Part shown: piece by piece, positions 6,642-6,733 of the stretch | How the letters are laid out: every line of letters begins with the position of its first letter | Numbering within the stretch: the first letter of the stretch is position 1 | Source: an uncultured Campylobacter sp. | Lineage (GTDB): Bacteria > Campylobacterota > Campylobacteria > Campylobacterales > Campylobacteraceae | Length of the DNA stretch: 6,733 nucleotides | Direction of reading: 5' to 3' | Assembly (NCBI RefSeq): GCF_938017705.1 | Contig: NZ_CALIIS010000137.1 | Span: forward strand, 1-6,733 | Made by a program: the position numbers and the translations under genes | The notes under the pieces: model-generated | Databases searched by the model: none | Told to the model about the DNA's origin: nothing | The model's input: the letters and a program-made list of their open reading frames with translations, nothing else

Positions 6642-6733
6642 TTAAATTTGTATGTCCATGCCCCACAGCTCGCACTTGTATCTCTGCGGCTGAGGCAAAA
6701 TGGCGACTTGCGCGGATGTGATCGAGGTTTTTT
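6642..6733 (-). CDS. C-terminal end of an unidentified convergent gene, truncated by the right edge
   Basis: On the minus strand a frame enters from the right edge and ends with TAA at 6644-6642. The 29 visible residues finish with AILPQPQRYKCELWGMDIQI. The composition (mixed hydrophobic, charged and aromatic residues, codons such as GCG, ATC, CTG) looks coding, and the sequence changes character exactly where the AT-rich repeat region ends. The tail is too short to identify. The two other minus frames are also open at the edge, so the frame choice is tentative. If real, the gene converges on ftsK and the 6473-6641 tract is the shared 3' intergenic region. Confidence 0.45.
   Translation of the reverse strand, partial: KTSITSAQVAILPQPQRYKCELWGMDIQI

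Overview
The window looks like chromosomal DNA from a Campylobacter, probably one of the less AT-rich oral-type species (C. gracilis/rectus/showae/curvus group). This is an inference from three things: the competence-type secretion genes ctsE and ctsF arranged as in Campylobacter, the codon use, and the many AAATTTT-type tracts. No rRNA, tRNA, CRISPR array or mobile element is visible.

Region 1 (1-4069, + strand) is the end of an operon of at least four genes whose promoter lies left of the window. It holds the C-terminal part of a low-complexity/TPR-like protein with QNFGG repeats, a small secreted protein of unknown function, a complete GspE/PilB-type secretion ATPase (CtsE) and its inner-membrane platform partner (CtsF). 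All three junctions overlap by four bases (ATGA, GTGA/ATG, ATGA), so the genes are probably translationally coupled. In Campylobacter, CtsE and CtsF belong to the type II secretion/type IV pilus-like machine needed for natural DNA uptake. The two upstream genes are therefore candidate accessory parts of that machine. A strong intrinsic terminator (4077-4106) follows ctsF.

Region 2 (about 4110-6472, + strand) is a separate transcription unit with a -10-like box, a Shine-Dalgarno sequence and ftsK, the septal DNA translocase. The only ATG/GTG/TTG start in the N-terminal part of the frame is a GTG at 4274, which lacks a Shine-Dalgarno sequence and would remove the first membrane helix. The Shine-Dalgarno sequence at 4179-4183 instead points to an AUA codon at 4190, which gives the expected four-helix N-terminus. 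This apparent non-canonical start is the most interesting observation in the window.

Region 3 (6473-6641) is an AT-rich intergenic stretch with a 66-bp-period imperfect tandem repeat and AAATTTT palindromes. It lies between ftsK and the probable C-terminal end of a convergent minus-strand gene (6642-6733) that runs off the right edge.

Overall the window is mostly conserved housekeeping and competence machinery. I see no convincing new system. The points worth a second look are the ftsK start, the two unassigned operon members, and the repeat tracts.
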